Origin: an uncultured Oscillospiraceae bacterium
GTDB taxonomy: Bacteria > Bacillota > Clostridia > Oscillospirales > Ruminococcaceae
Assembly (NCBI GenBank): GCA_900542145.1
Contig: UQMF01000011.1
Span: forward strand, 28,030 to 92,029
Reading direction: 5' to 3'
Length of the DNA: 64,000 nt
The notes beneath the pieces are model-generated. The model saw only the letters and a program-made list of their open reading frames with translations, was not told the DNA's origin and did no database searches. Shown here one piece after another: positions 50,443-60,164 of this stretch (positions within the stretch are counted from its first letter, which is position 1; the number at the start of each line of letters is the position of its first letter). The position numbers were made by a program, and so were the translations under genes.

Positions 50443-53400
50443 TTGAAGCGTGTAGGACTTGATATAGGTTCAACAACTGTTAAGGCGGCGGTGCTCGGAG
50501 AGAATAACGAACTGCTGTACAGCCAGTACAGACGGCATTTCTCCGATATCCGCAAGACCGTATATGATATCATCGGGGAGGTCGGCGAGAATTTTAAGGG
50601 TGAGCGAGTGCTCATTGCTGTTACCGGTTCCGGAGGAATTTCGGTTTCCAAGTGGCTCGGCATTCCGTTCGTGCAGGAGGTTGCCGCAGGCACCAACGCC
50701 ATAAAGCAGCTGATTCCGCAGACGGACGTCGCAATAGAGCTGGGCGGCGAGGACGCAAAGATAACTTATCTTACCGGCGGACTTGAGCAGCGTATGAACG
50801 GCACCTGCGCCGGCGGTACAGGCGCGTTCATCGACCAGATGGCGGCGCTGCTGAACACCGACATCGGCGGACTCAACGAGCTTGCCAAGAAGCACACGAC
50901 TATCTATCCGATAGCCTCCCGCTGCGGCGTATTCGCAAAGAGCGATATCCAGCCGCTGCTCAACGACGGCGCGAAGCGCTCTGACGTGGCGGCTTCCGTG
51001 TTCCAGTCCGTTGTCAATCAGACGATAAGCGGACTTGCCTGCGGCAAGCCTATCCGCGGCAATGTCGCATTCCTGGGCGGCCCTCTGCACTACCTGTCGG
51101 AGCTCCGCGCCAGGTTCATCGAAACGCTGAACCTCAAGGACGAGCAGATAATCTTCCCGGAGAACGCGAACCTGTTCGTTGCGATGGGCTGTGCATTCTC
51201 CGAAGAAACCGCAGAAGCTGACCTCGACGCGCTGGTAAAGAAGGCAGGCAGCCTTGAAACCGCACAAATGCGCGAGGTAGAGCGCCTTGCGCCCCTCTTC
51301 AAGGACGAGCAGGAGCTTAATGAATTCCGGGAGCGCCACGCAAAGGCGGTCATTCCGGTTGCGGACATCAAGAAGCACAAGGGCGCGTGCTATCTGGGCG
51401 TGGACGCAGGCTCCACTACCACTAAGGCGGTACTGCTGAACAAGGACGCTGAGATAATCTACTCCCACTACAGCGGCAACGGCGGCGATCCGCTGAAATC
51501 CGTCATAGGTATCCTCAAGGAGATCTACGCACAGCTGCCGGAGGGCGCATACATAGCCAAGGCGTGCGCGACAGGCTACGGCGAGCACCTCATCAAGGCG
51601 GCGCTCGGCGCGGATTACGGCGAGATCGAAACGATGGCGCACTACAAGGCGGCTGACCGTATACTCCCCGGCGCAGAGTTCATTCTGGACATCGGCGGTC
51701 AGGACATGAAGTGCATGCGCGTGAAGAACGGCGAGATCGAGAGCATTCTGCTGAACGAGGCATGTTCCAGCGGCTGCGGCTCGTTCATCGAGAATTTTGC
51801 GAACGCCCTGGGCATGTCCTCCGCGGACTTCGCCACCCTGGGACTCACCGCCGATCACCCCGTTGACCTCGGTTCACGCTGCACGGTATTCATGAATTCC
51901 CGCGTAAAGCAGGCGCAGAAAGAGGGCGCGACCGTTGCGGACATCTCCGCAGGTCTGTCCTACTCCGTCGTGAAGAACGCGCTGTTCAAGGTAATCAAGC
52001 TGCGCGATACCTCCACGATGGGCGACAAGATAATCGTGCAGGGCGGTACATTCATGAACAACTCCGTACTGCGCGCGTTCGAGCTTATCTGCGGCAGGGA
52101 CGTTGTACGCCCCGATAAGGCAGGACTCATGGGCGCCTACGGAAGTGCGCTGATTTCCATTGAGCGCGACGACGGCAAGGGAAGCACCATTGCGCCCCTT
52201 GACAAGCTGGAGAGCTTCACGGTCGAGAAGACCACCGCACGCTGCGGCCGCTGCTCCAACAACTGCCTGCTGACGATCACGAAATTCCCGGACGGGAAGC
52301 GCTACATAAGCAACAACCGCTGCGAGCGCGGCGCAGGCAACGTTTCCACCAGGGAGAAGCTGCCGAACCTGTTCGACTATAAATACCACCTGCTGTTCGA
52401 CCGTGAGAGTCTGCCGGAGAATACCGCAAAGCGCGGCGTTGTCGGACTTCCGCGCGTTCTTGGAATGTACGAGAACTACCCGTTCTGGCATAAACTGTTT
52501 ACCGTACTGGGATTCTCGGTGAAGCTCTCCCCGAAATCCAGCCGCGAGATCTACGACAAGGGCATTGAAACCATGCCGTCCGAATCCGTATGCTACCCGG
52601 CGAAGCTGGCGCATGGACATATCCAGGCGCTTATCGACGAGGGTGTGAAGTTCATATTCTACCCCTCCATGCCTTACGAGATGAGCGAGAACAATGGCGC
52701 AGACAACCACTACAACTGCCCTGTTGTCGCTACATATTCCGAGGTAATCAAGAACTCCGTGCCGGAGCTGCGCAAGGATGTCAAGTTCATGAATCCGTTC
52801 CTGCCGATATTCCACAAGAAGCGCATGGGCGAGCGTCTTTACGAGGAGTTCACGAAGGAATTCCCGGAGGGAGGCTTCACCAAGCAGGAGATAGTTTCCG
52901 CCCTGGAAAAGGCTTACGCCGAGGACGAGGCGTTCAAGGCTGAAATGCACCGCAAGGGCGAGGAAACGCTGAAATTCCTGGAGGACAACGGCAAGAACGG
53001 TATAGTCCTCGCCGGCAGACCCTATCACATCGACCCGGAGATCAACCACGGACTTCCCGAGATGATCACCGGCTACGGCTACGCAGTGCTTACCGAGGAC
53101 AGCGTGGCTCACATGGAGCAGGTAGTCCGCCCGATAAGAATAGTTGACCAGTGGACCTACCACTCAAGGCTGTATGCTGCGGCTCACGTCGTGGGCAAGC
53201 ACGACTGCCTGGAGCTGGTTCAGCTGAACAGCTTCGGCTGCGGTCTGGACGCAATAACCACCGACCAGGTGCAGGAGATACTCCGCAGCTTCGGCAAGCT
53301 CTACACCTGCCTCAAGATCGACGAGGTAAACAACCTGGGTGCGGCAAGGATCCGTCTGCGTTCGCTCATCTCCGTTGTCGAGGAGCGCAAGCGCCACCAC

Positions 53401-54735
53401 TACAAGCCCGTTATGGGACATCTCGGCTATGTCCGCCAGCCGGAATTCACCGAGGAAATGCGCAGGAAGCACACTATCCTCTGTCCGCAGATGGCGCCTA
53501 TACATTTCGACCTGCTGGAGGCTGCCTTCGGGCACTCCGGATACAACGTGGTTATCCTCAACGACTGTTCCAAGGCGGTTGTGGACGAGGGTCTGAAATA
53601 CGTCAACAACGACGCGTGCTATCCGTCGATACTCATTGTCGGACAGCTTATCCACGCGCTGAACAGCGGAAAGTACGACCTCAAGAATACCTCCGTCATG
53701 ATCACCCAGACCGGCGGCGCGTGCCGTGCGACGAACTACGTCGGCATGCTGAAGAAGGCGCTCAAGGATTCCGGGCATGCGGATATTCCGCTGATCTCCC
53801 TGAACGTTGTCGGACTTGAGAAGCAGAGCGGATTCAAGCTGACCGTTCCGCTGGCTATCCGCGCATTCATGGCGATAATCTACGGCGACGTGCTGTCACG
53901 CTGCCTGTACAGGGTCCGCCCCTACGAGGCGACCAGGGGAAGCGCAGACGCGCTCTACCAGAAATGGCGCATGTACCTCCGCGAGGACATGAAGCACCTG
54001 TCCCTGCCAAACTTCAACAAGAACGTCCGCAACATCGTCAAGGATTTCTCGGAGTTCCCCGTGCTCGACATAAAGAAGCCGCGTATCGGACTTGTCGGCG
54101 AGATACTTGTAAAGTTCCACCCGGTGGCTAACAACAACATCATCGGGCTTCTGGAAAACGAGGGCTGCGAGGTAGTCGTACCCGATCTGATGGGATTCTT
54201 CTACTACATCTGCTCCCACGGAAAGACCAAGCGCGAACTGCTCTACACCACACGCACCAAGGCGTTCGCGGAAAACGCGGCAGTCAACGCGTTCCGCTTC
54301 ATGGAGAGAAGCTACCGCAAGGCGGTGAAGGGCACCAAGTTCGGCTGCCCAGGCGATATCTACGAAATGCGCGAATCCGTGCGCTCGATAGTTTCCCCGG
54401 GCAACATCGCCGGCGAGGGCTGGTTCCTGTCCGCGGAAATGCTGGAGCTTATCGGCGAGGGAGTTCCGAACATCGTCTGCATGCAGCCGTTCGCCTGCCT
54501 GCCGAACCATGTTACCGGCAAGGGAGTCATCGGCGAACTGCGCAGACAGCACCCCGAGAGCAATATTGTCGCAGTGGACTTCGACCCGGGCGCTTCCGAG
54601 GTAAACCAGGTCAACAGAATCAAACTCATGCTCACGCAGGCTTTCGCGAATGCGGGAATAAGCCGCCGCAGCGTGGTGAATATCCAGACGGACGACAAAT
54701 ATTCAGAGCTGGTCGCCGCAGGCAAGAGCATGTGA
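50443..54735 (+). CDS. Giant 2-hydroxyacyl-CoA dehydratase activase/reductase fusion
   Basis: A 1430-residue cytosolic protein. Two BadF/BadG/HgdC-type ATPase domains occur in tandem (RVGLDIGSTTVKAAVLGEN with GTCAGGTGAFIDQMA, and YLGVDAGSTTTKAVLLNKD with CSSGCGSFIENFAN); the second glycine-rich loops carry cysteines where the activase binds its 4Fe-4S cluster. A DUF2229 region (VLGMYENYPFWHKLFTVLGF, ESVCYPAKLAHGH) and a C-terminal part like the HgdB dehydratase subunit follow (VKFHPVANNNIIGLLENEGC). The family is widespread in anaerobes, but its substrate is unknown. The start is TTG at 50443, with AGAAAGGATTTGATCA upstream. Confidence 0.9.
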   Translation: MKRVGLDIGSTTVKAAVLGENNELLYSQYRRHFSDIRKTVYDIIGEVGENFKGERVLIAVTGSGGISVSKWLGIPFVQEVAAGTNAIKQLIPQTDVAIELGGEDAKITYLTGGLEQRMNGTCAGGTGAFIDQMAALLNTDIGGLNELAKKHTTIYPIASRCGVFAKSDIQPLLNDGAKRSDVAASVFQSVVNQTISGLACGKPIRGNVAFLGGPLHYLSELRARFIETLNLKDEQIIFPENANLFVAMGCAFSEETAEADLDALVKKAGSLETAQMREVERLAPLFKDEQELNEFRERHAKAVIPVADIKKHKGACYLGVDAGSTTTKAVLLNKDAEIIYSHYSGNGGDPLKSVIGILKEIYAQLPEGAYIAKACATGYGEHLIKAALGADYGEIETMAHYKAADRILPGAEFILDIGGQDMKCMRVKNGEIESILLNEACSSGCGSFIENFANALGMSSADFATLGLTADHPVDLGSRCTVFMNSRVKQAQKEGATVADISAGLSYSVVKNALFKVIKLRDTSTMGDKIIVQGGTFMNNSVLRAFELICGRDVVRPDKAGLMGAYGSALISIERDDGKGSTIAPLDKLESFTVEKTTARCGRCSNNCLLTITKFPDGKRYISNNRCERGAGNVSTREKLPNLFDYKYHLLFDRESLPENTAKRGVVGLPRVLGMYENYPFWHKLFTVLGFSVKLSPKSSREIYDKGIETMPSESVCYPAKLAHGHIQALIDEGVKFIFYPSMPYEMSENNGADNHYNCPVVATYSEVIKNSVPELRKDVKFMNPFLPIFHKKRMGERLYEEFTKEFPEGGFTKQEIVSALEKAYAEDEAFKAEMHRKGEETLKFLEDNGKNGIVLAGRPYHIDPEINHGLPEMITGYGYAVLTEDSVAHMEQVVRPIRIVDQWTYHSRLYAAAHVVGKHDCLELVQLNSFGCGLDAITTDQVQEILRSFGKLYTCLKIDEVNNLGAARIRLRSLISVVEERKRHHYKPVMGHLGYVRQPEFTEEMRRKHTILCPQMAPIHFDLLEAAFGHSGYNVVILNDCSKAVVDEGLKYVNNDACYPSILIVGQLIHALNSGKYDLKNTSVMITQTGGACRATNYVGMLKKALKDSGHADIPLISLNVVGLEKQSGFKLTVPLAIRAFMAIIYGDVLSRCLYRVRPYEATRGSADALYQKWRMYLREDMKHLSLPNFNKNVRNIVKDFSEFPVLDIKKPRIGLVGEILVKFHPVANNNIIGLLENEGCEVVVPDLMGFFYYICSHGKTKRELLYTTRTKAFAENAAVNAFRFMERSYRKAVKGTKFGCPGDIYEMRESVRSIVSPGNIAGEGWFLSAEMLELIGEGVPNIVCMQPFACLPNHVTGKGVIGELRRQHPESNIVAVDFDPGASEVNQVNRIKLMLTQAFANAGISRRSVVNIQTDDKYSELVAAGKSM

Positions 54736-54765
54736 TCTGAACTACGATTTAAATAAGGAGATTTT

Positions 54766-55686
54766 ATGGCAACGACAAAATTCACTACCGAGAACAATAC
54801 GCCGTCCAGGAAGAAGTACTCATTCTGGGTATTGCTGGGCGTGATCACCGTGGTGGTGCTGATAATCCTGTTCAACTGCTTTTCCGTGGTAAACGAGGGA
54901 TATATCGGCGTAAAGTACCAGTTCGGAAAGATAGTTTCAAGCGACCTTTCCGCCGGACTGAACTGCCATATCCCGTTCATTGAGGAGATCGATCAGGTGG
55001 ATATCCGCGAGCAGATCTACTCCGTGCAGACGGACGCCTACACCAGTGACACCCAGACCGTGGATAACCTGGGGCTCAAGCTCAACTACTATTACGACGG
55101 CACAAAGCTCCCGGAGATAATCCGCTCCATCGGTATCAGCAACGTGGAAACCAAGCTGCTTGTCCCGAATGTTGCCAAGATCTCCAAGGACGAGATCGGT
55201 AAGGTAAAGGCAGAGGATCTTGTCCAGAACCGTTCCGACGTCCAGAATGCGATATACGAATCCCTGAAGAAGACTCTGGAGCCGCAGGGAATCATCGTGA
55301 CGGCATTCGCGATAGAGAATCTCGCCTTTGAGGACGCATTTGAGCAGTCCATTCAGGCGAAGGTTATTGCCGCGCAGGACGCCCTCAAAATGCAGAACAA
55401 GACCGCCGAGAAGGAAGAGGAGGCGAAGCAGAAGGTAATCGCTGCCCAGGCTGACGCGGATTCCCAGAAGATCAAGGCGGACGCCGAGGCTTACGCAATC
55501 CAGGCGGTGCAGGAGCAGCTTGCCAAGAGCCCGAACTACATCGACTATCTCAAGGTCAACAACTGGGACGGCGTGCTTCCGCAGGCTATCGGCACGGAGG
55601 TCAATCCGTTCATCGCGCTTGACGGAGGCGCTTCCTCCGGCAGCAGCAATTCCACTGTGACCAGCACGGCTACAGACGCAGAGTAA
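54766..55686 (+). CDS. SPFH/band-7 (prohibitin-like) membrane protein
   Basis: A 306-residue protein with one N-terminal membrane helix (SFWVLLGVITVVVLIILFNCF) and an SPFH domain (GYIGVKYQFGKIVSSDLSAGLNCHIPF, DIREQIYSVQTDAYTSD), then an Ala/Glu/Lys-rich coiled coil (QNKTAEKEEEAKQKVIAA). Prohibitin-like proteins form ring or dome scaffolds in the membrane and modulate proteases or lipid domains. Starts at ATG 54766 after AATAAGGAGATTTT, 30 bases after the activase stop, on the same strand. Confidence 0.92.
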   Translation: MATTKFTTENNTPSRKKYSFWVLLGVITVVVLIILFNCFSVVNEGYIGVKYQFGKIVSSDLSAGLNCHIPFIEEIDQVDIREQIYSVQTDAYTSDTQTVDNLGLKLNYYYDGTKLPEIIRSIGISNVETKLLVPNVAKISKDEIGKVKAEDLVQNRSDVQNAIYESLKKTLEPQGIIVTAFAIENLAFEDAFEQSIQAKVIAAQDALKMQNKTAEKEEEAKQKVIAAQADADSQKIKADAEAYAIQAVQEQLAKSPNYIDYLKVNNWDGVLPQAIGTEVNPFIALDGGASSGSSNSTVTSTATDAE

Positions 55687-55783
55687 CAGTCATTGCAGGC
55701 TGAGGTCTGCATCAACAACACACAGGAAATGCCGGGCGGCGTAGCTGTCCGGTATTCCGCCGTTAAAAAGGAAGGTTATAGAT

Positions 55784-58135
55784 TTGGATTACAATACCCT
55801 AAAGCGCAATGCGCTCACCAGCTTTTTCTCCAGGACCAACGAAATGCAGCGAAAGGCGGTGTTCCAGGTAAAGGGCGCAGTCCTGATAATCGCCGGCGCC
55901 GGCAGCGGAAAGACCACCGTGCTCTGCAACCGCATCGCGAACATGATGCGCTTCGGAAACGCATACCTTGACAACGAGGTCCGGGATATCACCCCGGAGG
56001 AGGAGCAGTTCCTTGAAGCGTTCCCGTCCATGGAAAAGACCCCGGAGAACGCCGAGCGCCTGGCGCAGATAGTCGCCGTTGACCCGGTGGCGCCGTGGAA
56101 TATCCTGGCGATCACGTTCACGAACAAGGCAGCCGGAGAGCTCAAGCAGCGCCTTATCGACATGATAGGCGAGGGCGCGGAGAAGATCAACGCCTCCACG
56201 TTCCACTCCGCCTGCGTGAAGATACTCCGCCGGGAGATAGAGAACCTGGGCTATCAGCGCAGTTTTACAATCTATGACGAGGACGACTCCAAGCGCGTCA
56301 TCAAGGACGTAATGAAGCGCCTTGACATGGACGAGAAGGTGTTCAATCCCAAGGTGTTCAAGAACATGATTTCCCGGTGCAAGGACAAGATGATCAGCCC
56401 GGAGGAGTACGCGCCCATGGCGCAGGCTTCCGGCGAGCTGCTGGAGAAGCGCTGCGCGGAGGTCTACACCCAGTACCAGGCGGCACTGCGCGCGGCGAGC
56501 GCGGTGGATTTCGACGACATAATCTACCTGACCGTGAAGCTGTTCGAGGATTTCCCGGACGTGCTGGATCACTACCGCCACCTCTACAAGTACATCATGG
56601 TGGACGAGTACCAGGACACCAACGTTGCGCAGTACCGGCTGATAGCTCTGCTGGCAGGGGATAACGGGAATCTCTGCGTGGTGGGCGACGACGACCAGTC
56701 TATCTACCGCTTCCGCGGTGCTACCATCGAGAATATTCTGAACTTCGAGAAGCAATATCCCGGCAGCGTGGTAATACGCCTGGAGCAGAACTACCGCTCC
56801 ACAGAGAACATACTGAACGCCGCCAACGCCGTTATAAAGAACAATACCCAGCGTAAGGACAAGGCGCTGTGGTCCGACCTCGGCGAGGGCGAGAAGATAA
56901 AGTGCTGCAACTTCGACAGCGAGATTGCCGAGTCACGCTTCGTTGCGGATACTATCCTTGACGGTGTGAAGAACGGAAAGCACTACACGGATTTCGCTCT
57001 GCTGTACCGCAGCAATTCCCAGTCGAGAAGCTTTGAGAATACTCTGGCGCGCTCCGGAATTCCGTACACCATCGTCGGCGGACTGCGATTCTACGACCGC
57101 AAGGAGATAAAGGACATCATGTCCTACCTGGCGGTGCTGAACAACCCCTACGACACGGTGCGCTTCCGCCGCATAATCAACGAGCCGAAGCGCGGTATCG
57201 GCGACGCCACCGTTGAGGAGATAATCCGCATTGCGGACGGACTGCACATGTCGCCCATCGAGGTGTGCCGGGAGGCGTCCCAGTATGAAACGCTCTCCAG
57301 GAAATCCGCTGCGCTGAAGGCTGCGGCGAACCTCTTTGACGAGCTGGACGAGCTTGCGGACACCCTCCGCCTGGACGAGCTTATCGATGCAGTGGCTGAG
57401 AAATCCGGCTACATAAAGGCAATGCAGGCTCTCGGAGAGGAGGGCGCAGGGCGCATTGAGAACATCACGGAGCTGAAATCCAACGCGATGACGCTGCTGG
57501 ACGAGAATCCCGAAACCACGCTGCCGGACTTCCTGGAGCAGGTCGCGCTGGTGTCCGACCTGGACAGCTACGACGGCGACCTGGACCGCGTATCCCTCAT
57601 GACGATGCACAGCGCCAAGGGTCTGGAGTTCGACACCGTATTCATGGTTGGTGCCGAGGACAATATATTCCCGAGCTACCGCAGCATGAACGACCCTGCC
57701 GAGATGGAGGAGGAGCGCCGTCTTGCCTACGTTGCGATAACCCGTGCGAAGAGAATGCTGTATATCACGCACACATCCTACCGTATGCTTTACGGACAGA
57801 CCATGCGCAACAAGCTGTCCACATTCGTCCGTGAGATTCCGGAGAATCTCATTGAAAAGACCGGCGAGAGAGTACACAAGCCGGCTTCCGAGTGGAAGAA
57901 ACCCGTGAAGCCGAACTACCTTGCGCAGGAGGCGGCAATGGCCGCGGCAAGAACTGCTCCGGTTGCTTCCGGAATAGTGTTCGCGGCAGGCGACAGGGTG
58001 AAGCACAACGTATTCGGCGAGGGCACCGTGGCGGACGCCAAGAGAATGGGCAACGACACAATGCTTACAATTAACTTTGACAACGGGCAGTCCAAGAAGG
58101 TCATGGCGAATTTCGCCCGGATAGAGAAGCTGTAA
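55784..58135 (+). CDS. pcrA: UvrD/PcrA-type superfamily 1 DNA helicase
   Basis: A 783-residue 3'-5' DNA helicase for repair and removal of recombinases. Motifs: Q-motif and Walker A (RNALTSFFSRTNEMQRKAVF, IAGAGSGKTTVLCNRIA), motif Ia (ILAITFTNKAAGELKQRL), motif II (VDEYQDTN), motif III (GDDDQSIYRFRGA), motif IV (EQNYRSTENILNAAN), motif V (MTMHSAKGLEFDTVF) and motif VI (VAITRAKRML). An insertion of about 40 acidic residues separates motifs I and Ia. The C-terminal tudor-like KHNVFGEGTVADAKRMG, which binds RNA polymerase in PcrA, is present. The start is TTG at 55784, with AAGGAAGG upstream. Confidence 0.95.
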   Translation: MDYNTLKRNALTSFFSRTNEMQRKAVFQVKGAVLIIAGAGSGKTTVLCNRIANMMRFGNAYLDNEVRDITPEEEQFLEAFPSMEKTPENAERLAQIVAVDPVAPWNILAITFTNKAAGELKQRLIDMIGEGAEKINASTFHSACVKILRREIENLGYQRSFTIYDEDDSKRVIKDVMKRLDMDEKVFNPKVFKNMISRCKDKMISPEEYAPMAQASGELLEKRCAEVYTQYQAALRAASAVDFDDIIYLTVKLFEDFPDVLDHYRHLYKYIMVDEYQDTNVAQYRLIALLAGDNGNLCVVGDDDQSIYRFRGATIENILNFEKQYPGSVVIRLEQNYRSTENILNAANAVIKNNTQRKDKALWSDLGEGEKIKCCNFDSEIAESRFVADTILDGVKNGKHYTDFALLYRSNSQSRSFENTLARSGIPYTIVGGLRFYDRKEIKDIMSYLAVLNNPYDTVRFRRIINEPKRGIGDATVEEIIRIADGLHMSPIEVCREASQYETLSRKSAALKAAANLFDELDELADTLRLDELIDAVAEKSGYIKAMQALGEEGAGRIENITELKSNAMTLLDENPETTLPDFLEQVALVSDLDSYDGDLDRVSLMTMHSAKGLEFDTVFMVGAEDNIFPSYRSMNDPAEMEEERRLAYVAITRAKRMLYITHTSYRMLYGQTMRNKLSTFVREIPENLIEKTGERVHKPASEWKKPVKPNYLAQEAAMAAARTAPVASGIVFAAGDRVKHNVFGEGTVADAKRMGNDTMLTINFDNGQSKKVMANFARIEKL

Positions 58136-58157
58136 AATTAACAGGAGCGTGCGATAC

Positions 58158-59204
58158 ATGAAAAAGACTACTATCAACATGATGTCCAGCGCGACCAGCG
58201 TAAAGGGACAGGGCGTAGGTTCAGCATATATCGAGCAGGTTGGACTTGTAAAGAGCGAGCTTTCGGACAAGTTCGAGGTCACGGAAAACAAGCACATGAA
58301 AGCGGATATCACGCACTATCACACACTTAATCCGAACTACTACCTCGGGAGAAAATCCGCGACGAAATACGGGCGCTCCGTGGGATACGTCCATATGCTG
58401 CCGGAAACGGTGGAAACCAGCCTTGACCTTCCGCGGTTCATGAAGAACATATTCTATAAGTACATGATAAAGTTCTATAAGAGCATGGATTACCTCGTGA
58501 CCGTTAATCCGTATTTCATCGGCAGACTGGCTCACTACGGCGTGCCGAAAGAGAAAGTCACATATATCCCGAATTTTGTATCGTCCGAGGTGTTCCACCC
58601 GGTGTCCCCGGAGGAAAAGAAGAAGCTGCGTACGAAGTACGGTCTGGAGGATAAGTTCACGGTGGTCTGCGCCGGGCAGCTCCAGGTGCGCAAGGGCGTG
58701 TTTGACTTCGTGAAGATCGCGGAAAAAATGCCGGATATCCAGTTCGTCTGGGCAGGCGGATTCTCCTTCGGGAAGATCACGGACGGCTACGACGAGATAA
58801 AGAAGATCACCGCGGCACCTCCGGCGAACATAAAGTTCCTGGGAATAATCGACCGGGAATTCATGAACGAGGTGTATAATCTCGGCGATGTGATGTTCCT
58901 GCCCAGCTTCGAGGAGTTATTCCCGATGACGATACTCGAGGCGATGTGCGTGAATATCCCAATCGTGCTGAGGGATCTCGACATCTACCCGGATATCCTG
59001 TTCGACTTCTACAGCAAGTCCGACAGTGTTGAGGGATTTATCGCGGAGCTTGAAAGGCTGCACAGCGACAAGGATTACTACGCGCAGCAGGTGGAGGCTT
59101 CCCGGCGTGGGAATCAGTTCTACTCCCGTGAGCACGTCGCGAAGATGTGGGACGAGTTCTACTCCATGGTGAGGGATTCTATACCGGATAATAAGAGAAA
59201 ATAA
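58158..59204 (+). CDS. GT4-family glycosyltransferase
   Basis: A 348-residue glycosyltransferase with the GT-B fold. The C-terminal half has the usual sequence blocks: CAGQLQVRKGVFDFVKIAEK, IKFLGIIDREFMNEVYNLGD, FLPSFEELFPMTILEAMCVN, where the E-x7-E motif contacts the sugar nucleotide. The N-terminal part (YHTLNPNYYLG, YVHMLPETVETSLDLP) resembles the diacylglycerol glucosyltransferases of Gram-positive bacteria, so a membrane glycolipid role is plausible but not proven. The ATG at 58158 is preferred because ACAGGAGCG is correctly spaced; GTG at 58149 is too close. Confidence 0.88.
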   Translation: MKKTTINMMSSATSVKGQGVGSAYIEQVGLVKSELSDKFEVTENKHMKADITHYHTLNPNYYLGRKSATKYGRSVGYVHMLPETVETSLDLPRFMKNIFYKYMIKFYKSMDYLVTVNPYFIGRLAHYGVPKEKVTYIPNFVSSEVFHPVSPEEKKKLRTKYGLEDKFTVVCAGQLQVRKGVFDFVKIAEKMPDIQFVWAGGFSFGKITDGYDEIKKITAAPPANIKFLGIIDREFMNEVYNLGDVMFLPSFEELFPMTILEAMCVNIPIVLRDLDIYPDILFDFYSKSDSVEGFIAELERLHSDKDYYAQQVEASRRGNQFYSREHVAKMWDEFYSMVRDSIPDNKRK

Positions 59205-59210
59205 GTGTAT

Positions 59211-59239
59211 TCCCCGGAACGCAAGTTCCGGGGATTTTT
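59211..59239 (+). terminator. Terminator after the glycosyltransferase
   Basis: TCCCCGGAAC pairs with GTTCCGGGGA around GCAA, followed by TTTTT. Confidence 0.9.
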
Positions 59240-59249
59240 CTGTCTGCGG

Positions 59250-59278
59250 TAATAATCCGGACATGCTGCTCATACATT
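59250..59278 (+). promoter_or_regulatory. Likely sigma-E (sporulation) promoter of spoIIIA
   Basis: CATACATT at 59271-59278 matches the -10 consensus of the mother-cell sigma factor SigE (CATACAnT). A TAATAAT-type -35 (59250-59256) lies 14 bases upstream, near the usual spacing. In Bacillus and Clostridium spoIIIA is transcribed by SigE. Confidence 0.7.
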
Positions 59279-59303
59279 ATAACAACGAATGGAGGAATGT
59301 GAA

Positions 59304-60164
59304 ATGATCACCGCAAGGACAAACACCGGAGAAGTACCGCTGACCGCCGCCGCCAGGAAGATAACCCTGCCCCCCGGAGGAATCTCACAGCTTGCTGAGA
59401 TAAGGCTACGCACGGGGAGGTGCGCCTGCGCAGTCCGGCTGGACGGTAAGATGGTGCGGTGTTCCGCGCCGTTTACCCAGGAGGATATCACGGAATGCTT
59501 TCTGGAACTGTGCCGGAATTCTGTGCACAGCTTCGCCCGGGAGATCTCCGAGGGCTACATAACGCTGCCGGGAGGGCACCGTGTGGGATTCTGCGGAACC
59601 GCCGCCGGGCACGATGGGAAGTTTTCCACGCTGCGCGACGTGTCGTCGCTGAATATACGCTTCGCCCGGGAAGTGCCCGGCTGCGCCCGGGAGCTGTACG
59701 ACCGCGCGTTCCAGGACGGACTGTGCTCCCTCATAGTCGCCGGGAAGCCGCTTTCGGGTAAGACCACAGTACTGCGCGACCTGGCACGGCTGCTTGGGGA
59801 GGAACACCGCGTGTGCGTCATCGACAGCCGTGGGGAGCTCGCCGGAGTGCACGGAGGTATCCCGGCTCTGGACGTGGGGGAGAACACCGACGTGCTGAAC
59901 GGCTACAGCAAGGCGGAGGGGATAATGTGCGCGCTGCGGTCGCTCAGTCCGGATATCATCGTCTGCGACGAGATAGGTGACGACGCGGAGGAGGTACGGC
60001 AGTGCATGTACTGCGGCGTGAAGCTTGTGGTATCCGCCCACGCCGGGAGTATCCGCGAACTGCGCGGACGCCCGGGCACGGCGGAGCTGCTGCCGTATTT
60101 CGACAAGGCGGCTCTGCTCGGGAACCGCGGATGGCTGATGGAACTGGCGGAGCTGCGGTCATGA
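59304..60164 (+). CDS. spoIIIAA: Stage III sporulation protein AA, ATPase
   Basis: A 286-residue cytosolic ATPase of the mother-cell-to-forespore channel, resembling type II/IV secretion ATPases. Family blocks: EIRLRTGRCACAV, SVHSFAREISEGYITLPGGHRVGFCG and VSSLNIRFAREV; Walker A is GKPLSGKTTVLRDLA and Walker B DIIVCDEIG. The ATG at 59304 is chosen since GGAGG sits at 59291-59295; an upstream in-frame ATG at 59289 overlaps that site. First gene of an eight-gene operon; the stop overlaps spoIIIAB. Confidence 0.95.
   Translation: MITARTNTGEVPLTAAARKITLPPGGISQLAEIRLRTGRCACAVRLDGKMVRCSAPFTQEDITECFLELCRNSVHSFAREISEGYITLPGGHRVGFCGTAAGHDGKFSTLRDVSSLNIRFAREVPGCARELYDRAFQDGLCSLIVAGKPLSGKTTVLRDLARLLGEEHRVCVIDSRGELAGVHGGIPALDVGENTDVLNGYSKAEGIMCALRSLSPDIIVCDEIGDDAEEVRQCMYCGVKLVVSAHAGSIRELRGRPGTAELLPYFDKAALLGNRGWLMELAELRS

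Noticed and set aside
50470..51858. Minus-strand open frame opposite the activase gene.
   Set aside because: Antisense to conserved BadF-type domains.
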